Assembly: GCA_030432235.1 (NCBI GenBank)
Contig: JAUIHT010000005.1
Coordinates: 186,001 to 250,000 of the forward strand
From: Verrucomicrobiia bacterium
Lineage (GTDB): Bacteria > Verrucomicrobiota > Verrucomicrobiia > Opitutales > Cerasicoccaceae
DNA length: 64,000 nucleotides
Direction of reading: 5' to 3'
Each line of letters begins with the position of its first letter. The first letter of the stretch is position 1. The notes beneath the pieces are model-generated. The model ran no database searches and was not told the origin of the DNA. It saw only the letters and a program-made list of their open reading frames with translations. Below, piece by piece: positions 8,993-18,347 of this stretch. A program made the position numbers and the translations under genes.

Positions 8993-9409
8993 TCAGGCAA
9001 AGACTTCGTCGTCCTTGAAGAAGCGCTTGATCTCGGCGGCGGCGGTATCGGGACCGTCGGAGGCATGGCAGACGTTGACCATCATGTCCGTGCCCATATC
9101 GCCGCGGATGGTGCCCTTGGGAGCCTCCTTGGAGTTGGTCGGCCCAAGCAGCGCGCGTACCTTATCGATCACGCCCTCGCCCTGCAGGGCAATGACGATG
9201 ACCGGGCGTGAACTCATGAAGCCCTCAATCTCAGGAAAGAATGGCTTGTCCGCCACGTGGGCGTAGTGCTCGCGCAGGAGCGCTGAATCGAGCTGCATCA
9301 TCTTGCAGCCAACGATTTCAAAACCTTCGGCGGAGAAGCGCTTGAGCACTTCGCCATAGTGGCCCTTCTCCATGCAGTCGGGCTTGAGGATAATCAGGGT
9401 TTTTTCCAT
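8993..9409 (-). CDS. ndk: Nucleoside diphosphate kinase
   Basis: Transfers the terminal phosphate between nucleoside triphosphates and diphosphates through a phospho-histidine. The ATG at 9409 gives 138 residues beginning MEKTLIILKPDCMEK, the standard start; the longer open frame to 9463 adds 18 unlikely residues. The active-site motif NVCHASD places the catalytic His at residue 115, and RPVIVIALQGEGVI and GTIRGDMG are the usual nucleotide-binding segments. It appears to lead the ndk-yhcH-recD2 run. Confidence 0.97.
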   Translation of the reverse strand: MEKTLIILKPDCMEKGHYGEVLKRFSAEGFEIVGCKMMQLDSALLREHYAHVADKPFFPEIEGFMSSRPVIVIALQGEGVIDKVRALLGPTNSKEAPKGTIRGDMGTDMMVNVCHASDGPDTAAAEIKRFFKDDEVFA

Positions 9410-9481
9410 GCTTTTTCGGGATGCTAAACCCGCAAACCGTAGAGCCGAAGGACCGGAGGGCAAGCGTTAAAACAGACACCC

Positions 9482-9510
9482 TTGCTGCTCAGAAAATCTA
9501 TAAATATTTT
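9482..9510 (+). promoter_or_regulatory. Candidate sigma70-like promoter for the secreted protease
   Basis: TTGCTG (9482-9487) and TATTTT (9505-9510) are separated by 17 bases, in an AT-rich patch 75 bases upstream of the protease ATG. Predicted only from spacing and base content. Confidence 0.35.
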
Positions 9511-9584
9511 GTAAACCTTTCGTATTTGATAGGTTAGGCGGAACAAAAGTAGCGGCTCAGGGTTCATGTCTGCTGAAGCCCACG

Positions 9585-10775
9585 ATGACAAGACTCCGAT
9601 TGCGCCTCTTGGTTGCACTTCTACTATTCCCACCGTCCGCGCTGTGGGGCCTTATCCTTTACTCAGGCGACAACACCGCCAATCAGACCGATCCGGCCAC
9701 AGGAGTACCCTTCGGCGCCGTGGCCTCCGTCTGCAACGCTGGCGGCGCCAGCCCCTCCGGCAGTGCGGTCCATCTGACGGGCAAATACATGCTCACCGCC
9801 AATCACGTGGCAAATCGCGCCACCGTGACCTTTGACGGTGTGACCTACTGGGCGCGTGATACCGGCTTTACCCCGGTTAAAATAGGAACGGCCGACTTGA
9901 AGGTCTTCAAACTGATCGAGGATCCCGGTGTGGATGACGTCACCCTGGCGGACTCCTCAACGAAAGATACGCCGTCCAATCCGATTCAAAACGTGACCGC
10001 AACTCTGGTGGCCTACGGACGTGGTCGCAGCGCCTCCGATACCGACGGTGACAACACCTGGGTCTGGGGAGACAACACCACCCTCACCAAGCGCTGGGGC
10101 AGTAACAACATCACGGGCACCCAGAGCTTCGAGGCGAATACCGACTACAATTACACCTATACCGCGCTGGTTACTCGCCTCGATTCCAACGCGGGTGACA
10201 ACGAGGCCGGTCTGGTAACCTACGACTCGGGCAGCGGTATGTTCATCAACGACGGCGGCACCTGGAAACTGGCCGGCATCGCCACGCTGGTTTCCACCGC
10301 CGGCAGCTCCACCTTCGGCGGTCTGTCTCCGGACAGCAACTACTTCGTGCGCATCAAGGAGGTGGCCGACGCCATCGAGGCGGCGATTCCCGACACCTCG
10401 ACACTCGACGGCTGGCTGACCGACTATGGCCTCTACAACAACGATGCCCTGCATGATGCCGATCCGGATCTGGACGGTTTGACCAATCTCGAGGAGTTCG
10501 CCTTCGGCAGCGATCCTACTGCCCCCAGCCCGGAGGCGACTCCAATTGTTGAAAACGACGGGGGCACACCTGTTCTGCGCTACCAGATCAATGCCGCCGC
10601 TACCGGCGTCAGTATCACCCCGGAATGGTCCGCGGACCTGGTCAGTGCGTCATGGTCCAACAGTGACTTCAGCCAAACTCTCGATAGCACCGAAGGCGAC
10701 ATCCAACACTGGAGCGCCAGCTACACCGGCGCTTTCGACACTGTGTTCCTACACCTGAACGTGCAGGAGCTGTAG
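9585..10775 (+). CDS. Secreted trypsin-like serine protease with calcium-binding-like tail
   Basis: A 396-residue exported protein. A signal peptide (RLRLRLLVALLLFPPSALWG) is followed by a chymotrypsin-fold domain: the catalytic His is H74 in LTANHV, the probable Asp is D104 in GTADLKVFKL, and the Ser is S215 in YDSGSGMF (a variant of GDSGGP). From about residue 285 the linker ADPDLDGLTNLEEF is a D-x-D-x-D-G calcium-binding loop typical of thrombospondin type 3/EF-hand-like repeats. The last 90 residues form a beta-rich domain common at the end of secreted verrucomicrobial proteins. It would act in the periplasm or outside the cell. It is convergent with carB, stops three bases apart. Confidence 0.8.
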   Translation: MTRLRLRLLVALLLFPPSALWGLILYSGDNTANQTDPATGVPFGAVASVCNAGGASPSGSAVHLTGKYMLTANHVANRATVTFDGVTYWARDTGFTPVKIGTADLKVFKLIEDPGVDDVTLADSSTKDTPSNPIQNVTATLVAYGRGRSASDTDGDNTWVWGDNTTLTKRWGSNNITGTQSFEANTDYNYTYTALVTRLDSNAGDNEAGLVTYDSGSGMFINDGGTWKLAGIATLVSTAGSSTFGGLSPDSNYFVRIKEVADAIEAAIPDTSTLDGWLTDYGLYNNDALHDADPDLDGLTNLEEFAFGSDPTAPSPEATPIVENDGGTPVLRYQINAAATGVSITPEWSADLVSASWSNSDFSQTLDSTEGDIQHWSASYTGAFDTVFLHLNVQEL

Positions 10776-10778
10776 CGG

Positions 10779-13700
10779 CTACAGTTGCAGCTCCTTGCCG
10801 TACTCCTGCAGGGAACGTACCTCAAGCGGCTTGCGCTTCATGGCCTTGATGCCGGCCAGGGCGGCCTCCGCGCCGGTCAGGGTGGTCATGATGCAGACGC
10901 GGCGCATGACCGCCTCGGAACGGATGACGTTCTCGTCGCGGCGCGGGATTTGCCCGCTGGGCGTGTTGATGATCAACGAAATTTCGTTGTTCTTGAGCAT
11001 GTCCAGAACGTTCGGGCGCGCGCCCTCGGAGAGCTTGAAGAGGCTCTTCACCTCGACGTTGTTCTCGCGCAGGGTTTCGGCGGTGCCTTCGGTGGAGAAA
11101 AGCTCGAAGCCGAGAGAGACGAGCTGCCGCGCGATGTTAACGGCGCGTTGCTTGTCCGCCCGTTTGACGGAGAGGAAGACCTTGCCGCCTTGCGGGAGCG
11201 GTGGCTGCGCGGCCATTTGAGCTTTGGCCAGGGCCAGGCCGAGGTCGTGGTCGAGACCCATGACTTCGCCCGTGCTGCGCATTTCCGGCGAGAGCGTGAC
11301 GGCGGCGCCGGGGAACTTAACGAAGGGGAAAACGCTTTCCTTTACCGCCCAGTAGTGCGGCGTGATTTCCTCGGTGAAACCGAGCTGCTCCAGTGTCTCG
11401 CCCGCCATGATGCGTGCGGCGTATTTGGCCAGCGGCACCCCGATGGCTTTGGAGACGAACGGAATGGTGCGCGAAGCGCGTGGGTTGACCTCCAGCACGT
11501 AGAGGTCGTCGTCCTTGATGGCGTACTGCACGTTCATCAGGCCGACGACGTTGAGCTCGCGAGCGAGGTCATGCGTGGCCTGGCGCACGCGGTCGAGCAT
11601 GGCGCTGTTGATCTGGTGCGGCGGCAGGACCATGGCGGCGTCACCGCTGTGCACCCCGGCGTGCTCGATGTGCTCCAGCATGCCACCGATGACGCAGGTC
11701 TTGCCGTCACTGATGGCATCGACGTCCAGCTCGTAGGCTTCCTCAAGGAACTTGTCGAGCAGCACGGGCTTGCCCGGGGCGACGTCGAAGGCCTCGCGGA
11801 CGACGCGCTTGAGTTCATCCATGTCGTAAACGATGAACATCCCGCGACCACCCAGGACGAAGCTCGGGCGCAGCAGAATCGGAAAGCCGAGCTCCCCTGC
11901 CCGCTCGTAAGCCTGCTCGGGGCTCAACGCGGTGGCGTTGTTGGGTTGCTTGAGGCCCACACGGTCGAGAATTTCCTTGAAGAGCTGGCGGTCTTCCGCG
12001 GTGTCGATCATCTCCGGGCTGGTCCCGATGATGTTGACGCCGTTGTTCTTGAGCTCGGTGGCGAGGTTGAGCGGGGTCTGCCCGCCAAACTGCACGATGG
12101 CCCCGGAACAGTCCTGCTGGTTGTAGATTTCCAGCACGTCCTCCAGAGTCAGTGGCTCGAAGAAAAGGCGGTCGGAGGTATCGTAGTCGGTCGAGACGGT
12201 CTCGGGGTTGCTGTTGACCATAACGGTCTCGTAGCCTTGCTCACGCAGGGCGAAGGAAGCGTGGACGCAGCAGTAATCGAACTCGATGCCCTGCCCGATG
12301 CGATTGGGGCCACCGCCGAGAATCATGATCTTCTCCTTGTCGGAAACGGTTATCTCGTTCTCATCGCCAAAGCTGGAGTAGTAATACGGCGTGTAGGCCT
12401 CGAACTCCGCCGCGCAGGTGTCAACCAGCCGGTAGGTGGTGTGGATGTTATTGTCCTCGCGCAGCTTCTTGATGTTGCGGATTTTCGTACCGGTGATATC
12501 GGAAATCTGCAGGTCGGAGAAGCCCGCGCTCTTGGCTTCGCGGAGCAGCTCGGGGGTAAGGCCCGGCAGCTTGCCTGCGTGCATGGCCTGCTCCAAGTCG
12601 ACAATCTCCTTGATTTGATGCAGGAACCATGGGTCGATATGGGTGTAGTGCTGCACGTCCTCGATGCTCAGGCCGACGAGGAAGGCGTAACGGATGTAAA
12701 AGACGCGCTCGAAAGTCGGCTTGGCCAGCCCGGCACGGATGGCGTCGACATCGGTCATTTCGCAATCGCCATACTTGCCACCGCCGCCCAGTCCGCGCGC
12801 GCCGATTTCCAGTGAGCGCAGGGCCTTTTGGAACGACTCTTTAAACGTGCGCCCAATGGCCATGGCTTCCCCGACGGACTTCATCGAGGAGGTCAGCGTG
12901 ACGTCCGCCCCGACAAACTTTTCGAAAGTGAAGCGCGGCACCTTGGTCACCACGTAGTCGATGGTGGGCTCGAAGGAGGCCGGGGTCTCGCGGGTGATGT
13001 CGTTCTTGAGCTCGTCCAGGGAGTAGCCCACGGCGAGCTTGGCCGCGATTTTGGCGATGGGGAACCCGGTCGCTTTGGAGGCCAGCGCGGATGAGCGCGA
13101 AACGCGGGGGTTCATCTCGATCACGATCATGCGGCCGTTCTCCGGATTGACTGCGAACTGGATGTTCGAGCCGCCCGTCTCGACGCCGATGGCGCGGATG
13201 ACGGCGAAGGAGGCGTCGCGCATGAGCTGGTACTCCTTGTCCGTCAGCGTCATGGCCGGCGCGATGGTGATGGAGTCCCCGGTGTGGACGCCCATAGGGT
13301 CGAAATTCTCGATGGAGCAAATGACCACGCACTGGTCCTTGTGGTCGCGCATGACCTCCATCTCGTACTCCTTCCAGCCGTTGAGGTACTCCTCGACGAG
13401 GATTTCGTTGACCGGGGACATGTCCAGGCCGTGCTTGGCCAGCTTCTCAAACTCCTCGCGATTGTAGGCGATACCGCCGCCGCTGCCTCCGAGGGTGTAG
13501 CTGGGGCGGATGATGAGCGGGTAGCTGCCGATGCGCTCGGCCGCGCCCATGGCGGCTTCGATGCTGCGTGCGGTTTCGGACATGGGAATGTCCAGGCCGA
13601 TATCGATCATGATCTGGCGGAACTTCTCGCGGTCCTCGCCCTTCTCGATGGCCTCCTGCTTGGCTCCGATCAGCTCGACGCCGTACTTTTCCAGGATGCC

Positions 13701-14015
13701 CAGTTCGGCCAGCTTGAGGGAAAGATTCAGGCCGGTTTGCCCGCCCAAGGTCGGCAGGAGCGCCTGGGGGCGTTCCCGCTCGATGATCTTCTCCAGCACA
13801 TCGGGCATGAGGGGCTCGATGTAGGTCACGTCGGCGAACTCCGGGTCGGTCATGATGGTGGCCGGGTTGGAGTTGACCAGGACGACCTGGTAGCCCTCCT
13901 CGCGGAGCGCTTTACAGGCCTGGGTGCCGGAATAGTCAAATTCGCAGGCCTGGCCGATGACAATCGGGCCGGAGCCAATGATCAGGATTTTGTCAATGTC
14001 GGTGCGCTTGGGCAT
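10779..14015 (-). CDS. carB: Carbamoyl-phosphate synthase large subunit
   Basis: Synthesises carbamoyl phosphate from glutamine-derived ammonia, bicarbonate and two ATP for pyrimidines and arginine. The ATG at 14015 gives 1078 residues ([20 protein letters not shown]), the normal length; an ATG seven codons upstream is less likely. Two homologous ATP-grasp halves are visible, each opening with a G-G-G-P/GSGP-I-G-Q-x-x-E-F-D-Y motif ([15 protein letters not shown] and [15 protein letters not shown]), followed by the oligomerisation domain and a C-terminal MGS-like allosteric domain ([18 protein letters not shown]). The small subunit carA is not in the window. argH lies 15 kb away. Confidence 0.97.
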   Translation of the reverse strand: MPKRTDIDKILIIGSGPIVIGQACEFDYSGTQACKALREEGYQVVLVNSNPATIMTDPEFADVTYIEPLMPDVLEKIIERERPQALLPTLGGQTGLNLSLKLAELGILEKYGVELIGAKQEAIEKGEDREKFRQIMIDIGLDIPMSETARSIEAAMGAAERIGSYPLIIRPSYTLGGSGGGIAYNREEFEKLAKHGLDMSPVNEILVEEYLNGWKEYEMEVMRDHKDQCVVICSIENFDPMGVHTGDSITIAPAMTLTDKEYQLMRDASFAVIRAIGVETGGSNIQFAVNPENGRMIVIEMNPRVSRSSALASKATGFPIAKIAAKLAVGYSLDELKNDITRETPASFEPTIDYVVTKVPRFTFEKFVGADVTLTSSMKSVGEAMAIGRTFKESFQKALRSLEIGARGLGGGGKYGDCEMTDVDAIRAGLAKPTFERVFYIRYAFLVGLSIEDVQHYTHIDPWFLHQIKEIVDLEQAMHAGKLPGLTPELLREAKSAGFSDLQISDITGTKIRNIKKLREDNNIHTTYRLVDTCAAEFEAYTPYYYSSFGDENEITVSDKEKIMILGGGPNRIGQGIEFDYCCVHASFALREQGYETVMVNSNPETVSTDYDTSDRLFFEPLTLEDVLEIYNQQDCSGAIVQFGGQTPLNLATELKNNGVNIIGTSPEMIDTAEDRQLFKEILDRVGLKQPNNATALSPEQAYERAGELGFPILLRPSFVLGGRGMFIVYDMDELKRVVREAFDVAPGKPVLLDKFLEEAYELDVDAISDGKTCVIGGMLEHIEHAGVHSGDAAMVLPPHQINSAMLDRVRQATHDLARELNVVGLMNVQYAIKDDDLYVLEVNPRASRTIPFVSKAIGVPLAKYAARIMAGETLEQLGFTEEITPHYWAVKESVFPFVKFPGAAVTLSPEMRSTGEVMGLDHDLGLALAKAQMAAQPPLPQGGKVFLSVKRADKQRAVNIARQLVSLGFELFSTEGTAETLRENNVEVKSLFKLSEGARPNVLDMLKNNEISLIINTPSGQIPRRDENVIRSEAVMRRVCIMTTLTGAEAALAGIKAMKRKPLEVRSLQEYGKELQL

Positions 14016-14060
14016 AGGATTTTGGGCGAAGAGCAAAAAGCGGATCGCCCCTCACGGAAA

Positions 14061-14091
14061 GAAAAAACCGCGTCCCTGACGGAAACGCGGT
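14061..14091 (-). terminator. Rho-independent terminator after the PEP-CTERM gene
   Basis: On the minus strand, ACCGCGT and ACGCGGT (14067-14073 and 14085-14091) form a perfect 7-bp stem with an 11-base loop, followed by a run of five to six T. It lies 24 bases past the PEP-CTERM stop and before the carB start, so it isolates the two genes. Confidence 0.75.
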
Positions 14092-14114
14092 CGAAAAACG
14101 GCCTCGGGGGCAAA

Positions 14115-14708
14115 TTAGGCGGCCTTGTGGCGACGCCACAGAGCCAAGCCCAACATGCCCGCGCCACAGAGCGCCGCCCAAGTGGAGGGCTCGGGCACGA
14201 CCACACCCCCTGAAAGAGCCTCGCCGTTGCCAGTCATTAAAAACACCTCTCCGGTGTAAGTCTGGATGGCCTCAGGGTTGAAACCGGCTTTCCCGGAAGT
14301 TGCCCAGGAGCCGGACTTGACCGTTAAGATATCGCCCGCCGTGACGGCAATGTCGTTGAAATAGATATACCCATCATTGGGACCGATATCGTTGGTAGCC
14401 GGAAAGGCAAAATTATCAGCCACTAAATCTAAAGTAGTCGACTGCACGGAACCTCCGTTGATTTGGTAGTTCAAGGAAGCCTCCGTGAAATCAACAGCAT
14501 GCGCCGAGTCATCGCTGGTGACCCAGTCCTTAAAGACAAGCGTCTTGCCATTTCCAGTGGTGGTAACGGTGATAGTGATGTCCTGCGTGATCTCGAAGGT
14601 GCCACCGGTGGTGAGGACATCGCCGGAGAGGACGATGGCGGCGCGGGCCGCGCTGAGGCTGAGGAAGGCGGCTATGCCAGCCACGAAGAGTGTGTTAGTT
14701 GCTATCAT
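14115..14708 (-). CDS. PEP-CTERM sorting-domain protein
   Basis: A 197-residue exported protein of unknown function. It has an N-terminal signal peptide (TLFVAGIAAFLSLSAARA), a beta-rich Thr/Gly/Asp middle region without recognised catalytic residues, and a C-terminal PEP-CTERM signal: VPEPSTWAALCGAGMLGLAL followed by WRRHKAA, that is, Pro-Glu-Pro, a hydrophobic helix and a basic end. In known systems such proteins are processed by exosortase, often in species making extracellular polysaccharide. No exosortase gene is in the window. It has its own terminator downstream. Confidence 0.85.
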   Translation of the reverse strand: MIATNTLFVAGIAAFLSLSAARAAIVLSGDVLTTGGTFEITQDITITVTTTGNGKTLVFKDWVTSDDSAHAVDFTEASLNYQINGGSVQSTTLDLVADNFAFPATNDIGPNDGYIYFNDIAVTAGDILTVKSGSWATSGKAGFNPEAIQTYTGEVFLMTGNGEALSGGVVVPEPSTWAALCGAGMLGLALWRRHKAA

Positions 14709-14946
14709 AATACAGTATGGAATGGTTCAGTGAGCCTGTGGGCTCATATAACAAGAGTATGAGCATAAATAGAGCCATAAGTCCCTATTCCGGCAAGGAA
14801 GATTTACCCTGATGGTTAATTTTAATACGGAATCCCTCACACTTCCGAAAGTGTACAAGCGTAAGATTATTTAGAGGTCTCACTACAACGCAGGTGGATT
14901 AATGGACGGGATCTGTAGTCTCCCGTGACTCGTCCAAATCGCCTCG
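14709..14946. other. Intergenic region with small hairpins
   Basis: The gap holds the upstream region of the PEP-CTERM gene and the end of the DUF971 transcript. Small perfect hairpins are seen at 14839-14854 (ACACTT/AAGTGT, loop of four) and near 14731 (GAGCC/GGCTC), and ACGGGA/TCCCGT lies just past the DUF971 stop. No T-run follows any of them and no gene or known RNA was recognised. Confidence 0.4.
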
Positions 14947-15252
14947 TCAGTCCATCTGCTCGCCCAGCCTGCGCAGGTAATCCCATGCGTAGAGGCCGGT
15001 GGCGTGGCCGTCGCTGAACTGGAAGCGAATCGCGTAATTGCCCTGATAATCCCAGCCGTCGATGGTCACCCCGGGAAACTCCCGCGGGCCGTCACCACCG
15101 TACTGGTTGCCGAAAATGTCCCGCTCGCCGACGTTTTCCGCGCTGGGCGAGTGCGCCCGGAGGTATTCGGGGTCGAAATAGTGCTCCACGCCATCATTCC
15201 AGATGACCGCGAGTTCCTTGCCGATGAGTTGGATGTCCCGGGGGGCTTGCAT
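14947..15252 (-). CDS. DUF971 domain protein
   Basis: A 101-residue single-domain protein of the DUF971 family (the small domain also found at the N-terminus of gamma-butyrobetaine hydroxylase). Visible hallmarks are the opening PRDIQLIGKELAVIWNDGVE, the SPSAENVGERD segment and the C-terminal YAIRFQFSDGHATGLYAWDYL, which is the most conserved part of the family. The ATG at 15252 is chosen because it starts the domain; the open frame extends 24 codons further into the pyrimidine tract. Free-standing members are often found with iron-sulfur cluster or MRP/ApbC genes, but none is adjacent here. Confidence 0.88.
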   Translation of the reverse strand: MQAPRDIQLIGKELAVIWNDGVEHYFDPEYLRAHSPSAENVGERDIFGNQYGGDGPREFPGVTIDGWDYQGNYAIRFQFSDGHATGLYAWDYLRRLGEQMD

Positions 15253-15300
15253 GTCTGACCAAATTGAAGGAAAGGCTGAAAATCTGAAAGACTGAAAGCA
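15253..15300 (-). repeat. Pyrimidine-rich pre-start tract of the DUF971 gene
   Basis: On the minus strand the DUF971 start is preceded by CTTTCAGTCTTTCAG and TTTTCAGCCTTTC units. It resembles the tract at 15365-15420 in front of the divergent PP2C gene and the one in front of leuA. Confidence 0.5.
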
Positions 15301-15364
15301 TGCATATTCTATGGAAAAACTCAAAAACGCGGTATGAACTGTTGAGATTCAAGGGGATACTCAT

Positions 15365-15420
15365 TTCAATTTTGTTTTCAGCCTTTCAACTTTTCAGTCT
15401 TTTCCACTACTTTCCACTTC
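15365..15420 (+). repeat. Pyrimidine-rich pre-start tract of the PP2C gene
   Basis: The sequence contains TTTTCAGCCTTTCAAC, TTTTCAGTCTTTTCC and CTTTCCACTTC and ends directly at the ATG. There is no purine-rich ribosome-binding site. Confidence 0.5.
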
Positions 15421-16278
15421 ATGGAAGCCCAAGCCCCCTACGATCCCCATCAACACAGCGATAAAACCGTTCTTCGCTGGTCGGCCCTCACCCACCCCGG
15501 GCGCTTCCGTCAGAACAACGAGGACGCCTTCCTGGCTCTTACTTTCGATGCCAACTACGTCCAGCGGCTGGGCAAGACGGGCGAATCCAACTTCGAGCGC
15601 GGGGACTTCGTTTTCGCCGTCAGTGACGGTATGGGCGGCCACAACGCGGGCGAGTTTGCCAGCCGCATTGCGGTGGAAAAGATCACTGAGCTGTTCCCAC
15701 GCGCGTTCCAGATGGATGCCAACCGCATGCGGCGCGGCGCGGCGGATCTCCTGACGGAGCTCTTCGAACGGATCCACAAGGAAGTCGGACGCATGGGACA
15801 AGCCTACGAGGAGTGCGCTAAAATGGGTGCGACGCTCAGCCTGTGCTGGTTCCGGCCCGGCTGGATGCACTTCTGCCACATCGGCGACAGCCGTGTTTAC
15901 TACTTTCCCAAGGCCGGCGGAATCAAGCAACTGACGACCGACCACACGCATGTCGGCTGGCTGGTGCGCACCGGCCAACTGTCCACCGCTCAGGCACGTT
16001 TTCACCCCGCCCGCAACCAGCTCAGCCAGGCCATCGGCGCCGGCAACAACACTATCGACCCAGAGCCCGGGGCCGTCGGCTACGAGCCTGGTGACAGCTT
16101 TCTCATCTGCTCCGATGGCATCACGGACGGTCTTTCCGACAACGGGCTGCTGCACGTCTACCGGGATCGCCCCGAGCGCTTTGCCGGTAAAAACCCCGCC
16201 GAAGCACTCCTCCATGAAGCCATGGAGGAATCCGGCCGGGACAACCTCACGGCGGTCGTCGTCGAGGTGCTTGAATAG
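15421..16278 (+). CDS. PP2C-family Ser/Thr protein phosphatase
   Basis: A 285-residue soluble metal-dependent (PPM) phosphatase that removes phosphate from Ser/Thr residues, typically opposing Hanks-type kinases. The motifs occur in order: THPGRFRQNNEDAF near residue 25-36, the metal-binding VSDGMGGHNAGEF with D69, HIGDSRVYYF, SDGITDGLSDNGL and the C-terminal GRDNLTAVVVEV carrying the last metal-binding Asp. No transmembrane segment or sensor domain is attached. No Ser/Thr kinase gene is nearby. It is divergent from the DUF971 gene with 168 bases between starts. Confidence 0.93.
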   Translation: MEAQAPYDPHQHSDKTVLRWSALTHPGRFRQNNEDAFLALTFDANYVQRLGKTGESNFERGDFVFAVSDGMGGHNAGEFASRIAVEKITELFPRAFQMDANRMRRGAADLLTELFERIHKEVGRMGQAYEECAKMGATLSLCWFRPGWMHFCHIGDSRVYYFPKAGGIKQLTTDHTHVGWLVRTGQLSTAQARFHPARNQLSQAIGAGNNTIDPEPGAVGYEPGDSFLICSDGITDGLSDNGLLHVYRDRPERFAGKNPAEALLHEAMEESGRDNLTAVVVEVLE

Positions 16279-16476
16279 GGTAAAAAGGGCATGCGTAAAT
16301 GCCTTGTAAAGAAATTGTAAAAACCCGGTGATGGTCGCAACATATGGCGCGTTTTTCCGATATTACTTATAGTAAATATTAGAGCCCATTGACACAGGGG
16401 ACCTCCCCAAGGAAACCTGGTCACACTCTCCCGCTAACCCTAGGCGCTCGTAACATGAAAGCACATATAAAATACG

Positions 16477-18183
16477 ATGAAAGCCCATATCTTAGCGGTA
16501 GCTATTATCGCGGTGATGGCCAGTACCATCGTCGCCGGGAGAGAATCTTCTGCCTCTTCCCCAGACAAAAACGACCGTCACAATCGACTGCGGGAAAGTC
16601 GCGAAAACGACCGGAGACGCACTGACCGGCGAGAGCCGGAGACCTTCGAGGCGGTTGATAACTTCCCCAACGCCTTCCGAACCGTAAACGGTACGGAGAA
16701 TAACCCGAGAAATGCGGATTGGGGCGCGGTCGACAGCGCCTTCCTTCGCTTGGCCGATGCGGATTATGCCGACGGCCTCGACGAACCCACCGGTGCGGAC
16801 CGAGCCAGCGCACGTGTCATCAGCAATGCGCTCTGTGCGCAGGATGCCGATGAGCCGAACTACCTTGGCGCCAGTGCCTTCATCTGGCAATGGGGACAGT
16901 TCCTCGACCATGACATCACACTGACCCCGACCATCGACCCGGCGGAGGATTTCCCCATTGCCGTGCCCTTGGGCGACGTGTGGTTCGACCCGTACAATAC
17001 CGGCACACAGATCATACCCATGGAGCGTAGCTTCTATGTGCATGACAGCGCCGGAGTGCGTCAGCAGATCAACGAAATCACTGCCTGGATCGACGCATCC
17101 AATGTTTACGGATCGGACGACGAACGTGCCGCCGATCTGCGTGCCAACGATGGCACCGGACGCCTGCGCATGAGCGACGATGCTTACCTGCCGTACAACG
17201 AGAACGGTCTGGACAACGCCCCGACCAACGAAGCGCACTATTACATAGCGGGAGACTTCCGCGCCAACGAGCAAATAGGTCTCACCGCCATGCATACGCT
17301 CTTCGCCCGTGAGCACAACCACTGGGCCGACCACTTCCGCGAGAAGCATCCGGACTACACCGGTGACCAGATATACGAGTTGGCGCGCGGCGTCGTCGCG
17401 GCGGAGATGCAGGCTATCACCTACCGGGAGTTCCTACCCAAGCTCCTCGGCCCACGGGGGCTCAAGCGTTACCGCGGCTACCGGCCCGAGGTTGAAGCCG
17501 GCATCAGCAACGAATTCGCCACCGCCGCCTACCGCTTCGGCCACAGCACGCTCAACGATGTCGTTCTGCGCCTGGACGCCGACGGCAACGAGATCCCCGA
17601 GGGCAACCTCAGCCTGGCGCAGGCCTTCTTCAACCCCGCCCTGCTGGCCGAGACCGGCATCGAGCCCATCCTGCGTGGTCTCGCTGCCCAAACCGCTCAG
17701 GAGGTCGATACTCACGTGGTCGACAGCCTGCGTAACTTCCTCTTCGGGCCTCCCGGATCCGGCGGGCTCGACCTGGCCTCGCTCAACATTCAGCGGGGGC
17801 GCGACCACGGACTGGCTTCCTACAACGACACCCGCCGCGCCCTCGGCATGCGCCCGGCCAACAGCTTCGTCGACATCAACAGTGACCCGGTCGTGGCCAG
17901 CTCCCTGGCCAGCGTGTACGACTCGGTGGAAGATGTGGACCTGTGGGTCGGCGGCCTCTCGGAACCCCACGTGCCTGAGGGCCTCCTCGGGCCGACCTTC
18001 GCCCGCATCGTGGCGGACCAGTTCGAGCGCCTGCGCGACGGCGACCGTTTTTGGTACAAGCGTTACCTGCCGCCCCGCTGGGTGCGCATGGTCGAACGTC
18101 AGACCCTCGCGCAAATCATCATGCGCAACACCGATATCGCCTGGGAGCTCCAGAACGACGTCTTCCTCGTAGCCGAGGAATAA
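16477..18183 (+). CDS. Animal-type haem peroxidase, secreted
   Basis: A 568-residue member of the animal haem peroxidase (myeloperoxidase/peroxinectin) superfamily. Signal peptide at 1-20, then a highly charged Arg/Asp/Glu linker (residues 22-55), then the catalytic domain. Conserved haem-pocket residues are present: distal His H145 and linking Asp D144 in QFLDHD, catalytic Arg R262 and linking Glu E265 in GDFRANEQ, and proximal His H356 in YRFGHSTL; DASNVYG and REHNHWA are further family motifs. Covalent haem attachment and halide or phenol oxidation can be expected from the family, but the substrate is unknown. A near-copy of the start region lies 22 bases upstream, out of frame. A strong palindromic terminator follows. 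The gene stands alone on this strand. Confidence 0.92.
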   Translation: MKAHILAVAIIAVMASTIVAGRESSASSPDKNDRHNRLRESRENDRRRTDRREPETFEAVDNFPNAFRTVNGTENNPRNADWGAVDSAFLRLADADYADGLDEPTGADRASARVISNALCAQDADEPNYLGASAFIWQWGQFLDHDITLTPTIDPAEDFPIAVPLGDVWFDPYNTGTQIIPMERSFYVHDSAGVRQQINEITAWIDASNVYGSDDERAADLRANDGTGRLRMSDDAYLPYNENGLDNAPTNEAHYYIAGDFRANEQIGLTAMHTLFAREHNHWADHFREKHPDYTGDQIYELARGVVAAEMQAITYREFLPKLLGPRGLKRYRGYRPEVEAGISNEFATAAYRFGHSTLNDVVLRLDADGNEIPEGNLSLAQAFFNPALLAETGIEPILRGLAAQTAQEVDTHVVDSLRNFLFGPPGSGGLDLASLNIQRGRDHGLASYNDTRRALGMRPANSFVDINSDPVVASSLASVYDSVEDVDLWVGGLSEPHVPEGLLGPTFARIVADQFERLRDGDRFWYKRYLPPRWVRMVERQTLAQIIMRNTDIAWELQNDVFLVAEE

Positions 18184-18267
18184 TGCTTCCCTGGTTGCGT
18201 TTCCGTAAAAATTAACCAAGTATTAATATCAGCTTCGAGGCTCTCCCTTTCAGTCAACAAGCATAAG

Positions 18268-18293
18268 GCGCGTCCGGGAATTCCCGGACGCGC
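18268..18293. terminator. Bidirectional palindromic terminator
   Basis: A perfect 26-base GC-rich palindrome (GCGCGTCCGGGAA and its complement) lies between the convergent peroxidase and the Trp-module repeat protein. A short T-rich stretch follows on the plus strand. Confidence 0.75.
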
Positions 18294-18347
18294 TCTTATA
18301 TGTGATTCCGAACACCGTGTGTAGCTTGCGGTGCTTGAAGTACCAAC

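Noticed and set aside
10785-12815. 676-codon open frame on the plus strand opposite carB
   Set aside because: It is the antisense shadow of a well-conserved gene; the GC-rich codon pattern of carB leaves the opposite frame free of stops.
16389-16625. Short open frame beginning upstream of the peroxidase and using the ATG at 16455
   Set aside because: Overlaps the peroxidase signal peptide in another frame and has no family features; likely a by-product of the duplicated start.
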